DNA of 60,206 nucleotides, taken from contig JAIBAP010000035.1 in NCBI GenBank assembly GCA_019695115.1, positions 1 through 60,206 of the forward strand. The letters are read 5' to 3'. The notes beneath the pieces are model-generated. The model did no database searches and was not told the DNA's origin. It was given only the letters and a program-made list of their open reading frames with translations. This DNA is from Caldilineales bacterium. GTDB taxonomy: Bacteria > Chloroflexota > Anaerolineae > J102. Both the position numbers and the translations under genes were made by a program. Shown here one piece after another: positions 28,452-35,515 of the stretch. Every line of letters starts with the position of its first letter. The first letter of the stretch is position 1.

Positions 28452-28590
28452 ATGACCAAACGCCTCGTCCCTGTCGCTGGCAACATCGCCGCCGGCAAAA
28501 CCTCGCTCACCTCACTTGGCCTGGTCGAACCGTGGCGGGAAGTTCAAGACCGCGTGGCCCAGCTACCCAACAGGGCCTTGTCACCCCTCG
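28452..28590 (+). pseudogene. Truncated deoxynucleoside kinase start fused to nucleotidyltransferase tail
   Basis: The frame begins MTKRLVPVAGNIAAGKTSLT, a near copy of the kinase start at 29238 including its P-loop. At the duplication joint it changes in frame to SLGLVEPWREVQDRVAQL, a copy of the end of the gene at 26903. The original stop of that tail is altered and the frame runs on, overlapping Uma2 copy 2 in a different frame. No functional product is expected. Confidence 0.8.
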
Positions 28591-28620
28591 TCGCGACCAC
28601 CCCATCCACCGGAGGAACCC

Positions 28621-29235
28621 ATGCTCAAAACCCTCACCCCTCCCGCCGTCAATGTCGAACCCACCTGGGACATCGCCAACCTCTTCCCCGCCCAGGGCCA
28701 GTGGGACGTGGAGGAGTATCTGGCGCTCGACAGCAATCACCTGATCGAGTTCTCGAACAAAAACCTGGAGGTCCTACCGATGCCGACGCAATCGCACCAA
28801 CTGCTTGCATTCCTTCTCTTCCGGCTGTTGGAACGATTCGCGCACCCGCAGAGACTGGGGCTGGCGCTATTTGCCCCCTTGCGCATCCAACTGTGGCCTG
28901 GCAAGTTCCGCGAGCCGGACATTGTGTTCATGCTGAACGAGCACGCCGACCGCCGGGGCGAGGACTTTTGGCGGGGCGCCGACCTGGTGATGGAGATCGT
29001 TAGTCCGACCGACCGGCAGCGCGACCTCGTCACCAAACGCCGCGAATACGCCCTTGCCGGCATCCCGGAATACTGGATTGTGGACGGCGAGCAGCAATCG
29101 ATCATCGTCCTCACACTGGCGGGCGAGAGCTATCAGGTACACGGGACCTTCGGGCCAGGCCAGCAGGCGGGTTCGGTGCTGTTGCCGGGATTCGTGGTCG
29201 ACGTTGCCGAGGTCTTCGCTGCCGCGCGTGCCTGA
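28621..29235 (+). CDS. Uma2-family endonuclease (copy 2)
   Basis: A 204-residue paralogue of the gene at 27552, with the same start context (GGAGGAACCC ATG), the same length and the same catalytic motifs (REPDIVFM, VMEIVSPTDRQRDLVTKRR, GIPEYWIVDG). Outside a short patch the two proteins differ at only about a dozen positions. Inside residues 56-87 they are largely different (SHQLLAFLLFRLLERF here against SHQRLVIVLFQLLAQF). The next gene's ATG follows its stop by 2 bp. It is the copy retained next to the intact kinase. Confidence 0.85.
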   Translation: MLKTLTPPAVNVEPTWDIANLFPAQGQWDVEEYLALDSNHLIEFSNKNLEVLPMPTQSHQLLAFLLFRLLERFAHPQRLGLALFAPLRIQLWPGKFREPDIVFMLNEHADRRGEDFWRGADLVMEIVSPTDRQRDLVTKRREYALAGIPEYWIVDGEQQSIIVLTLAGESYQVHGTFGPGQQAGSVLLPGFVVDVAEVFAAARA

Positions 29236-29237
29236 CT

Positions 29238-29897
29238 ATGACCAAACGCCTCGTCCTCGTCGCTGGCAACATCGGCGCCGGCAAAACCTCGCTCACCGAA
29301 CGCATCGGCGCCCGCCTGGGTTGGCAGACCAGCTTCGAATCGGTGGCCGACAACCCCTACCTGGCCGATTTCTACGCCGACATGCGGCAGTGGTCGTTCC
29401 ACTTGCAGGTCTTCTTCCTCGGCCATCGGGCCGAACAACACCTGGCCCTGGCCCGCAGCCCGCAATCTGCCATTTCCGACCGCTCGATCTACGAGGACGC
29501 CTTCATCTTCGCCCGCGCCCTGCACGAGTTGGGCAATCTGAGCGAGCGCGACTACCTGGCCTACCGCCATGTCTACGATCTGCTCGTTGCCAACCTGCCC
29601 CGCCCCGACCTGCTCATCCACCTCGACGCGCCGGTCGAAGTGCTGATGCAGCGCATCCACCGCCGCGGGCGGGCCATCGAAGGCGGGATCACAGCCGAAT
29701 ATCTGTCGCTGCTGCGATCGTTCTACCGCGAGTGGCTGGAAACCTTCGACCTCTGCCCCGTGCTCACCATTCGCTCGCAAGACCTCGACTTCGTCCACAA
29801 ACCCCACCACCTCGACATCGTCATCCGGCGCATCCATGACCGGCTGGCCGGGCAAGAGGACGTGGTCTTTCCTGACAATGGACGCCCGGAACCATGA
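29238..29897 (+). CDS. Deoxynucleoside kinase (dAK/dCK/dGK family)
   Basis: A 219-residue cytosolic kinase that phosphorylates deoxynucleosides in the salvage pathway. The P-loop is VAGNIGAGKTSLTERIG. The DRS motif appears in AISDRSIYEDAFIFARAL, and the LID region is QRIHRRGRAIEGGI. FHLQVFFLGHRAEQ and DLLIHLDAPVEVLMQRI are typical of the bacterial dNK family. Specificity (dA, dG or dC) cannot be fixed. It overlaps the next gene by ATGA, so it is translated in a coupled set with NADAR and DUF2905. Confidence 0.9.
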   Translation: MTKRLVLVAGNIGAGKTSLTERIGARLGWQTSFESVADNPYLADFYADMRQWSFHLQVFFLGHRAEQHLALARSPQSAISDRSIYEDAFIFARALHELGNLSERDYLAYRHVYDLLVANLPRPDLLIHLDAPVEVLMQRIHRRGRAIEGGITAEYLSLLRSFYREWLETFDLCPVLTIRSQDLDFVHKPHHLDIVIRRIHDRLAGQEDVVFPDNGRPEP

Positions 29898-30337
29898 CCA
29901 TCTTTTTCTACAACGCCGATGAGCCATACGGCGCCCTTTCCAACTTCTCTCGCTACGGCTTCATGTTGGATGGCCTCGACTGGCCGACCTCCGAGCACTA
30001 CTATCAGGCGCAGAAATTCACAAATCCGGCTGACTTCGAGGCCGTGCGCCAGGCTCGCTCCGCCTTTGTCGCCCGCAGGATGGGCAACGACCATAGCCGC
30101 CCCATCCGCCCCGACTGGGATGAGATACGCGAGGAAGTCATATGGCGGGCCAACTACGCCAAATTCAGCGCCAACCCAGAAGCGCGAGCAAAGTTGCTAT
30201 CCACCGGGACCGAAGAACTGGTCGAGGCGTCGCCATACGACGATTTTTGGGGACAAGGCTCGAACAAAGACGGCCAGAATCGCTTTGGCAAGCTGCTGAT
30301 GCGCCTGCGGGCGCAACTCCAGGGGGCCGAGACGTGA
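29894..30337 (+). CDS. NADAR-family protein (YbiA-like)
   Basis: A 147-residue NADAR domain protein. Family members act on ADP-ribose-linked nucleobases or riboflavin-pathway intermediates as N-glycosidases. Seen here are the opening PYGALSNFSRYGF, the core WPTSEHYYQAQKF with the conserved Glu, and the closing YDDFWGQGSNKDGQNRFGKLLMRLR. It starts within the stop of the kinase (ATGA) and its stop overlaps the GTG start of the DUF2905 gene. The pairing with a nucleoside kinase suggests nucleotide salvage or repair, as an inference. Confidence 0.85.
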   Translation: MTIFFYNADEPYGALSNFSRYGFMLDGLDWPTSEHYYQAQKFTNPADFEAVRQARSAFVARRMGNDHSRPIRPDWDEIREEVIWRANYAKFSANPEARAKLLSTGTEELVEASPYDDFWGQGSNKDGQNRFGKLLMRLRAQLQGAET

Positions 30338-30555
30338 GGTCACAGCAAATCGGTCTGCTCATCGTTGGAAGCGGGCTTGTGCTGGTGGTGATTGGCTTGG
30401 TCGTCTGGGCAGGTGGGCTGGCCTGGTTCGGCCACTTGCCTGGCGACATCCGCATCGAGACCGAGAACGTCAAGGTGTACATCCCCCTGGCCTCGATGCT
30501 CCTTGTTTCGCTTGCCCTCAGCCTTGTCCTTGCCCTCATCAACCGCCTCCGCTAA
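30334..30555 (+). CDS. DUF2905 small membrane protein
   Basis: A 73-residue protein with two membrane segments (about 6-30 and 50-70). The connecting motif FGHLPGDIRIETENVKVYIPLASM is diagnostic of DUF2905. I chose GTG at 30334 because it overlaps the NADAR stop as GTGA and gives the usual family length; the long upstream frame is the shadow of NADAR. The function of this family is unknown. Confidence 0.8.
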   Translation: MRSQQIGLLIVGSGLVLVVIGLVVWAGGLAWFGHLPGDIRIETENVKVYIPLASMLLVSLALSLVLALINRLR

Positions 30556-30651
30556 ACAAGACCCATTTGGCCCTTTTGTCCCTTCCTTTTACAATGTGAC
30601 CTCCACTATGGCGCCAATAACAAATAACCAATCTCCAATCCCCGCCCCTCG
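30556..30651. repeat. Short intergenic region with AATAACCAATCTCCAATC repeat
   Basis: The gap after the DUF2905 gene ends with AATAACAAATAACCAATCTCCAATCCCC (about 30615-30643). This is the same repeat family seen at 33205, 58280 and 60070. No hairpin partner is obvious here. A promoter for the following gene may lie in the AT-rich part (TTTTGTCCC...TACAAT near 30572-30595). Confidence 0.45.
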
Positions 30652-31065
30652 ATGCCCGACCCCGCCCTTCTCAAGAAACGCCGCCTCCTGACTGACCAGC
30701 GCGCCCTGGTGCTCAACTCGCCCACCGGCTATCTCGACCGCCTCACACCGCCGCCTGATAGCGTCATCCTGGATCCCGAGCCTGCCGCTGGCGTCAGCTA
30801 CGACTTCGTCCAGGTCTTCGTCCGCAACAGCGGCGAACTGGCCCACTGGCTGCCCATCGCCCGCCAAACCGCCCGCTACGACGGCATCCTTTGGGTTTGC
30901 TACCCCAAACTCAGCGCCAAAGTCCTCTCCGACCTTTCTCGCGACCGCCTGTGGGATCTGACGAAGCCGACCGGCCTCGCCCCCGTCACCCAGATCGCCC
31001 TCGACGACACCTGGTCCGCCCTCCGCTTCCGCCCCGCCGAACGCGTAGGCGCAGGCAAGGCCTAA
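30652..31065 (+). CDS. DUF3052-like protein
   Basis: A 137-residue soluble protein. The second half (GILWVCYPKLSAK, DLSRDRLWDLTKPTGLAPVTQIALDDTWSALRFRP) has the pattern I associate with DUF3052-like proteins: a Tyr-Pro-Lys strand end, then a helix, then a W-S-A-L-R-F-R-P terminus. Its function is unknown. The start ATG at 30652 fits the family start. It is 10 bp upstream of the sigma-factor gene and could be co-transcribed with it. Confidence 0.6.
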   Translation: MPDPALLKKRRLLTDQRALVLNSPTGYLDRLTPPPDSVILDPEPAAGVSYDFVQVFVRNSGELAHWLPIARQTARYDGILWVCYPKLSAKVLSDLSRDRLWDLTKPTGLAPVTQIALDDTWSALRFRPAERVGAGKA

Positions 31066-31075
31066 CCGCAACCGC

Positions 31076-31714
31076 ATGAGCGAAGAACGCAGCAACGAAA
31101 CCTGGCTGGCCGACCTGCAAGCCAGCGACCGCAGACGCGACGCCGCCATCCAGGACCTCTTGGCCTGGCTGGAACGGCGTCTGTTCTTCTATTTGCGCGA
31201 GCGCAGCGACCTGCGCGGGCTTGGCGAAGACGAAATCCGGCATCTGGCGGGCGACTTCGCTCAAGAGAGCGTTCTCATCATCCTGGACAAGCTCGAACAA
31301 TTTCAGGGGCGCAGCAAATTCACCACCTGGGCGGCAAAAATCGCTGTCCACCAGGCCCTGGGAGAACTTCGCCGCGCCCGCTGGCGCGACCTCTCGCTCG
31401 ACGCACTCACTGCCGAGGGCCAACTCGACCCTTCCTATCTGGCCGCCGACCCCACCACGCCCGAAGACACAAGTATGCGTCGAGCCGTGGTGGATACGGT
31501 CATGAATGTGATGCAGACCGAGCTGAGCGAACGCCAGCGCACCGCCCTGATGGCCCGCCTGGTGCAAGGCGTGCCCATCGAAATCCTGGCCGAACAAATG
31601 GGCACCAACGCCAACGCCCTCTACAAGCTCATCCACGACGCGCGCAAACGTTTGCGCTACCGCCTGCTGGAACGCGGGGTCAGCCCCGAGGAAGTTCTGG
31701 CCACGTTTGCCTGA
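31076..31714 (+). CDS. RNA polymerase sigma factor (sigma-70/ECF type)
   Basis: A 212-residue sigma factor. Region 2 includes GDFAQESVLIILDKLEQFQGRSKFTTWAAKIAVHQALGELRR with the usual FTTWAxxIA core. Region 4 is LSERQRTALMARLVQGVPIEILAEQMGTNANALYKLIHDARKRLR, a helix-turn-helix for -35 recognition. It is followed after 36 bp by a Cys/His-motif protein likely to be its anti-sigma factor. The environmental signal is not apparent. Confidence 0.85.
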   Translation: MSEERSNETWLADLQASDRRRDAAIQDLLAWLERRLFFYLRERSDLRGLGEDEIRHLAGDFAQESVLIILDKLEQFQGRSKFTTWAAKIAVHQALGELRRARWRDLSLDALTAEGQLDPSYLAADPTTPEDTSMRRAVVDTVMNVMQTELSERQRTALMARLVQGVPIEILAEQMGTNANALYKLIHDARKRLRYRLLERGVSPEEVLATFA

Positions 31715-31750
31715 TGTAAGAAGCCCCGGCAGCACTACGTCTTGAGACCG

Positions 31751-32011
31751 ATGAACACAGCGCCGCCCATTCCCCTCGACACCACCGCCGCCCTCAAGAA
31801 GCTCATGCGCATCCTCAGCCTGACCGAGGAGCGCGAGCTTTCCTGCGATGAAGCCTTCGATCTGGTCGACGCCTACCTGGAGCTTGAGGAGGCGGGGGAA
31901 AATGTGTTGGGGCGCTTTCCACAGATCGCCCACCATCTGCGGCTGTGCGGCGATTGTTGGGATGAATATCTGGCTCTGCGAGAGTGTCTGGAACAGCAGG
32001 GGGAGGTGTGA
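31751..32011 (+). CDS. Putative anti-sigma factor with zinc-binding motif
   Basis: An 86-residue soluble protein. The C-terminal HHLRLCGDCWDEYLALRE has the H-x3-C-x2-C pattern of ZAS-type anti-sigma domains, and an upstream Cys (LSCDEAFDLVDAYLELEEAG) sits in the usual helix. ATG at 31751 is preferred over a TTG nine bases upstream. It lacks a membrane anchor. The role as a binding partner of the sigma factor at 31076 is inferred from adjacency and motif. Confidence 0.7.
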   Translation: MNTAPPIPLDTTAALKKLMRILSLTEERELSCDEAFDLVDAYLELEEAGENVLGRFPQIAHHLRLCGDCWDEYLALRECLEQQGEV

Positions 32012-32120
32012 GGGGGGGCGAGGTTCCGTGTTCCGTGTTCGGTGTTCCGTGGTGCGTGTTGCGTGGTCGAGGCGAGAGGTACTCTCGTTATGGTATGGAG
32101 ATTCGTGGTCGGCTTCGCCC
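32012..32120. repeat. GTTCCGTGTTCCG-type direct repeats
   Basis: Short direct repeats of GTTCCGTGTTCCGTGTTCGG fill about 32024-32066. Similar repeats occur at 36058-36092. The gap separates convergent genes, the anti-sigma-like gene and the minus-strand 112-aa gene, and no clean terminator stem is seen. Confidence 0.55.
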
Positions 32121-32459
32121 TTATGGAGGGATGGCGACCACGTCGGTGCGGTCGAGCAGGGTGAGCAGAAGCCGATGATAGCCTGGCGTCAGGTGTTCGA
32201 AAAAGCTGGTTGCGCCCGTGTGCAAGCACAGATCGAAATCTTCCCACGCTTCGACGCCAACCACCCGACCTCCACCCACTTCTTCCCCAACCTCGATCAC
32301 CGCCCACGGCGTCTCGAAGCGAGGGCCGGGGCTTTCACCCTTGATCCAGCACTCGACCAACCTGCCGTCGATGTCGATTCGGTGATCTCGAAGCCCAAGC
32401 AGGTTATCAGAGTTGGTTTCAGGCTCATCGACGGCCATTCGCTCACTTCCTTCAGCCAT
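32121..32459 (-). CDS. Hypothetical acidic protein
   Basis: A 112-residue protein I do not recognise by family. It has the look of an immunity or DUF-type beta protein (HRIDIDGRLVECWIKGESPGPRFETPWAVIEVGEEVGGGRVVGVEAWEDFDLCL). The most likely start is ATG at 32459, which overlaps the ATG of the divergent SDR gene in the sequence CATG. An alternative in-frame ATG at 32438 would separate the two genes by 19 bp. It converges on the anti-sigma-like gene. Confidence 0.55.
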   Translation of the reverse strand: MAEGSERMAVDEPETNSDNLLGLRDHRIDIDGRLVECWIKGESPGPRFETPWAVIEVGEEVGGGRVVGVEAWEDFDLCLHTGATSFFEHLTPGYHRLLLTLLDRTDVVAIPP

Positions 32460-33189
32460 GGATCTTTCAGGTAGAACGGCTATCGTCACCGGCGGGGCGC
32501 AACGCATAGGCAAGGCGCTGGTCCTGGCGCTGGCGGCGGCCGGCTGCGATATCGTGCTCCATTATAACGGCTCTCACGACGCCGCCCAACAAACGGCCGC
32601 CGAAGCCCGCAGCCTGGGTGTGCGTGTGCTCGTCCATCGGCTCGACCTGAGCCGGATCGAGACCCTCAGTTCGCTGACTGCCATCGCCGGCGTTTCCCTC
32701 GCCCCGGCCAGCATCCTGATCAACAATGCCAGCGGCTTCGCCAAAGACACGTTGAGCGATCTCACCCTGGAAAGCTGGACGGCCACCCTCCAGACCAGCC
32801 TACGGGCGCCCGTCTTCCTCACCCAGGCCTTCGCCCGCGCCCTGCCGCCCACCCAGCAGGGGGCCGTGATCAACATCACCGATTGGCGCGTGGAACGGCC
32901 CTACAAGACCCACCTCAGCTACACCATCGCCAAGGCCGGGCTGGATGCCTTCACCCGCGCCGCCGCCCTGCACCTGGCCCCCCGCATCCGCGTCAACGCC
33001 ATCGCCCTCGGCGCCATGCTGCCCCCACCCGACCGCGACCAGGCCTATCTGGATGCCATCGCCGCCCGGCTGCCGCTCCAACGCGCCGGCGGCGCCGAGG
33101 TCGTAGCCGACGCCATGCTATTTTTGCTGCAAAACGACTTCGTGACCGGCGAAATCGTGCGTTTGGATGGCGGCGCGCATTTGGTGTAG
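32458..33189 (+). CDS. SDR-family oxidoreductase (pteridine-reductase/FabG-like)
   Basis: A 243-residue short-chain dehydrogenase. The cofactor site is VTGGAQRIGKAL and the structural motif is INNASGF in place of NNAG. The catalytic region is INITDWRVERPYKTHLSYTIAKAGLD, with Y-x3-K but Asp where the usual Ser sits, as in pteridine reductases. The C-terminus has FVTGEIVRLDGGAHL. The ATG at 32458 begins the fold; the upstream frame is not conserved. The NNAS and D...YxxxK features favour a pteridine-reductase-like enzyme over FabG. Confidence 0.8.
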   Translation: MDLSGRTAIVTGGAQRIGKALVLALAAAGCDIVLHYNGSHDAAQQTAAEARSLGVRVLVHRLDLSRIETLSSLTAIAGVSLAPASILINNASGFAKDTLSDLTLESWTATLQTSLRAPVFLTQAFARALPPTQQGAVINITDWRVERPYKTHLSYTIAKAGLDAFTRAAALHLAPRIRVNAIALGAMLPPPDRDQAYLDAIAARLPLQRAGGAEVVADAMLFLLQNDFVTGEIVRLDGGAHLV

Positions 33190-33204
33190 CGGTTATTGGA
33201 GGTT

Positions 33205-33259
33205 GGGGATTGGAGATTGGAGATTGGAGATTGAGTTCAATCTCCAATCTCCAATCCCC
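33205..33259. terminator. Perfect 22-bp inverted repeat between convergent genes
   Basis: GGGGATTGGAGATTGGAGAT... (left arm 33205-33226) pairs exactly with the right arm at 33238-33259, leaving an 11-base loop. It lies between the SDR stop (33189) and the stop of the minus gene (33260), so it can act as a bidirectional terminator. It is built from tandem GGAGATT units of the dispersed repeat family. Confidence 0.75.
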
Positions 33260-33979
33260 CTAATCGTGTCTTATCAACAGATCGAGCGCAGCATCCGGGT
33301 CGCGCAGGAGAAGGCGGGCGTCGAGGTGGAGGATCGATTCGCCAGGGCCGTAGGTGGGGCGGGGTTCATCCAACTCGTCCCAGGCCGGCTCGTCGATGTA
33401 AAGCGTCAGCCGGCCGTCTGGCCCGAACAAGGCCAGGTCGGCCTCGGGCCGGTCGCCCATCTCCACCGGATACCAGCACTCCACCGCCAGCCCGCGCTCT
33501 CTCACCGCCGCATAGAGTCTGTCGCGAGCAGCGGAGCGTAGCCACAGGTCCTTGACCTCGCCGGCCCGGAACAGGCGGTCGAGGGTGGTGTAGATGAAGG
33601 TCAGCCGCGGGTGGGTGTGGTTCGGGATCGGGCGGTCGAGGTTTTGTAAATCGCCGATCTCCAGTTTGAAGTATTGCTCAGCGGCGCGGGGGTGGTCGCG
33701 TTCATCGGGCAGCAGGTCGGCGCGGGTGAGCAGATGGTAACGGAGGATGGGGGCGTAGCAGCGGATACTCTGGCCCTCCGGCCCGAAGGCGGCCGTCTGG
33801 TACAGGGCCAGGTATTCGGCGGCAATCTGGCGCGGGGCGCGGCCAACGGGGATGCGGTACCAGTGCCGGTCGCGAGCCAGGGCCAGGTCGCGGGTGTTGT
33901 TCACCACCGCTACCAGCACGGGCGTCCAGGCGTCGTCGGGGTGAGGACGATAGGTGGGGCGGTCGGGGGCAAGCTGCAC
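33260..33979 (-). CDS. Hypothetical protein downstream of uvsE
   Basis: A 239-residue cytoplasmic protein with GTG start at 33979, ten bases after the uvsE stop, so the two are probably co-transcribed. It has no motif I can assign. It reads as a mixed alpha/beta protein with conserved-looking segments VVNNTRDLALARDRHWYRIPVG, RCYAPILRYHLLTR and ARLLLRDPDAALDLL. The RDLALARDRHWYRIP opening resembles small helicase- or nuclease-associated proteins in other genomes, but I cannot support a function. Confidence 0.6.
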   Translation of the reverse strand: MQLAPDRPTYRPHPDDAWTPVLVAVVNNTRDLALARDRHWYRIPVGRAPRQIAAEYLALYQTAAFGPEGQSIRCYAPILRYHLLTRADLLPDERDHPRAAEQYFKLEIGDLQNLDRPIPNHTHPRLTFIYTTLDRLFRAGEVKDLWLRSAARDRLYAAVRERGLAVECWYPVEMGDRPEADLALFGPDGRLTLYIDEPAWDELDEPRPTYGPGESILHLDARLLLRDPDAALDLLIRHD

Positions 33980-33988
33980 GGCGGGGCC

Positions 33989-34927
33989 TCAGTTGACTTC
34001 GTATCGCTCGGCCACATCCGGCGCCAACGCGGCCAGGTGCTGCCGGAACTGGAGCAGGGCCAGGTCACGGGCTTTGGCTTCGATCATGGCGTCGAAGGGG
34101 CGCAGGGACGGGAGCGAGCGCAGGAAATCGATCACGGGAAAGGGGTTGAGGTAATGGCTGTGGCGGTTGAGCCGCGGGGGGTGGGGCTGGCCGCGGCTGT
34201 CGCGCACCATCTCGGTGGCGGGGGTGGCCAGGTGGATCTTGGGGGTCTGCTCGGCCGGCCAGGTGTTCAGACAGGCGGCCAGGGCGTCGGCGGCGGGGGT
34301 GCGGCCAGGATTGAACAACAGGTGGTGGAGAAGGTCGAAGACGAGGGGGATGCCGGTGCGCCGGTGGACGCCCAGGCAGTCCTCCACCCCGAATTGCCGG
34401 TCATCGTGCTCCAGGGCCAGCCGGGCGGCGGTGGACGGCGGCAGGGCCTCGAACCCACGCTCGAAGTCGTCCAGCGCCAGGCGGCGATCCTGCCAACCGC
34501 CGCCAATGTGGACGACGATGACGGTCTCCGGCCCCAACCCCATGCCGTCGAGCAGGGCGGCCAGCCCGTCCAATTCGGCCCCCGCCCGCGCCCGGCGCAC
34601 GGAGTCGGGCGCGTTCAGCAGCACATGGGCGCCGGCATGAAAGCTGAGCCGCAGGTCGAGCCGGCGGGCCAGATCGCCAACGGCGGCCAGTTCGGACGCG
34701 CACTCGTCGATCTGGTGGTGGAACTGGGGCAAAGCGGGATGGGTGAGGTAGGGGGCCAGGTCGTCGCTGAGCCGGTACATGCGGATGCGCTGGCCGTGGA
34801 GATAGAGGAAGAGGTCGCGCAGATAGGCCAGGCTGACCGAAAGGTGGGGGTGGTTCTGCCAGCGGCGGCTGTCGTGGCTGCGTAAGCCAGGACGGGCGAG
34901 GACGGAAACAGGGAAGCCGAGACGCAT
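33989..34927 (-). CDS. uvsE: UV damage repair endonuclease UvsE
   Basis: A 312-residue member of the UvdE/UvsE family, a TIM-barrel endonuclease that nicks 5' of UV photoproducts and other lesions to start alternative excision repair. The N-terminus RLGFPVSVLARPGLRSHDSRRWQNHPHLSVSLAYLRDLF is characteristic. Likely metal ligands are the His in LSFHAGAHVLL, VVHIGG, LEHDDRQF and FDLLHHL. The ATG at 34927 begins the conserved fold; the preceding in-frame codons are repeat sequence. It is followed by a coupled hypothetical gene. Confidence 0.9.
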   Translation of the reverse strand: MRLGFPVSVLARPGLRSHDSRRWQNHPHLSVSLAYLRDLFLYLHGQRIRMYRLSDDLAPYLTHPALPQFHHQIDECASELAAVGDLARRLDLRLSFHAGAHVLLNAPDSVRRARAGAELDGLAALLDGMGLGPETVIVVHIGGGWQDRRLALDDFERGFEALPPSTAARLALEHDDRQFGVEDCLGVHRRTGIPLVFDLLHHLLFNPGRTPAADALAACLNTWPAEQTPKIHLATPATEMVRDSRGQPHPPRLNRHSHYLNPFPVIDFLRSLPSLRPFDAMIEAKARDLALLQFRQHLAALAPDVAERYEVN

Positions 34928-35060
34928 GAGGGGGCAGGTGGCAGGTGGCAGGTGGCAGGTCGCAAGTGGAGCGTCACGCCTCACGTTTCACGGAACACGC
35001 AACACGCCTCACGTTTCACGTTTCATGCCTCACGTTTCGCAATCCGCAATCCACAATCCG
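34928..35060. repeat. Low-complexity repeats upstream of uvsE
   Basis: Tandem GGCAGGT units at 34935-34965 are followed by repeats of CACGTTTCACG/CACGCCTCACG (34974-35036) and CAATCCGCAATCCACAATCCG (35039-35060). The region separates two minus-strand genes and encodes the last residues of the upstream membrane protein. Any uvsE promoter would have to lie within it. Confidence 0.65.
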
Positions 35061-35450
35061 AAATAGGAGGACTTCGAGGCCAAGCCAGAGGAGGACGAAG
35101 GCAAAGCCGACCAGCAGGGCCAGCCCGGCCAGCGCGGCTGCCGATACCACACCGCCATCGTCGGCCAGCACAAGGAGGGAGAAGATGGCCATCGCCACGG
35201 CCAGCAGCAAAGGCGCCAGGAGAAAGCAGCGCCTGATCCGCTCAGGTGACTTGCCCCGGCTCCAAAGCAGCAAGCCAAGGACGACCGGCAGGTAGGGGAT
35301 GGCCCAGATGAAGGCCGAGACAAGGGCAAAACCCAGGACGGCGCCTAAGAACTCGGGCAGCCGGCTGAGAACGCCCGACAGCAGGAGCGCCAGCGATGGC
35401 AGGATGAAAGGGGCGACCAGGCCGAGACGGTAGAAGGTGCGGCGCGACAT
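35016..35450 (-). CDS. Small integral membrane protein
   Basis: A 144-residue protein with about four hydrophobic segments: 6-28, 30-55 (LGAVLGFALVSAFIWAIPYLPVVLGLLLW), 76-96 and 105-130. A basic loop (SRGKSPERIRRC) lies between segments. The start is ATG at 35450 (MSRRTFYR). The final residues (RIVDCGLRNVRHET) are encoded by the CAATCCGCAATCCAC repeat, so the gene has lost or replaced its natural end. The family is not recognised. It is divergent from the DUF1697 gene. Confidence 0.6.
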   Translation of the reverse strand: MSRRTFYRLGLVAPFILPSLALLLSGVLSRLPEFLGAVLGFALVSAFIWAIPYLPVVLGLLLWSRGKSPERIRRCFLLAPLLLAVAMAIFSLLVLADDGGVVSAAALAGLALLVGFAFVLLWLGLEVLLFRIVDCGLRNVRHET

Positions 35451-35515
35451 GGCGCAGATGATAGCGGAAGCCCCCTTTTTTGCCAATCGCGTCCCCAGGC
35501 AGTACCATCCCGCTT

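Larger units (their letters stand above)
27443..29297 (+). repeat. Tandem duplication spanning nucleotidyltransferase tail, Uma2 gene and kinase start
   Basis: The sequence from 27443 (TCACTTGGCCTGGTCG) recurs at 28512 with a constant offset of 1069 bp through the end of the Uma2 gene. The kinase start at 29238 recurs, degraded, at 28452. At the junction (28505-28515) the truncated kinase runs directly into the nucleotidyltransferase tail within a short TCAC overlap. This is a direct duplication with its novel joint preserved. Copy 1 additionally holds a 285-bp segment with a YgiT zinc-finger gene between Uma2 and the kinase fragment; copy 2 has only 2 bp there. Confidence 0.85.
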
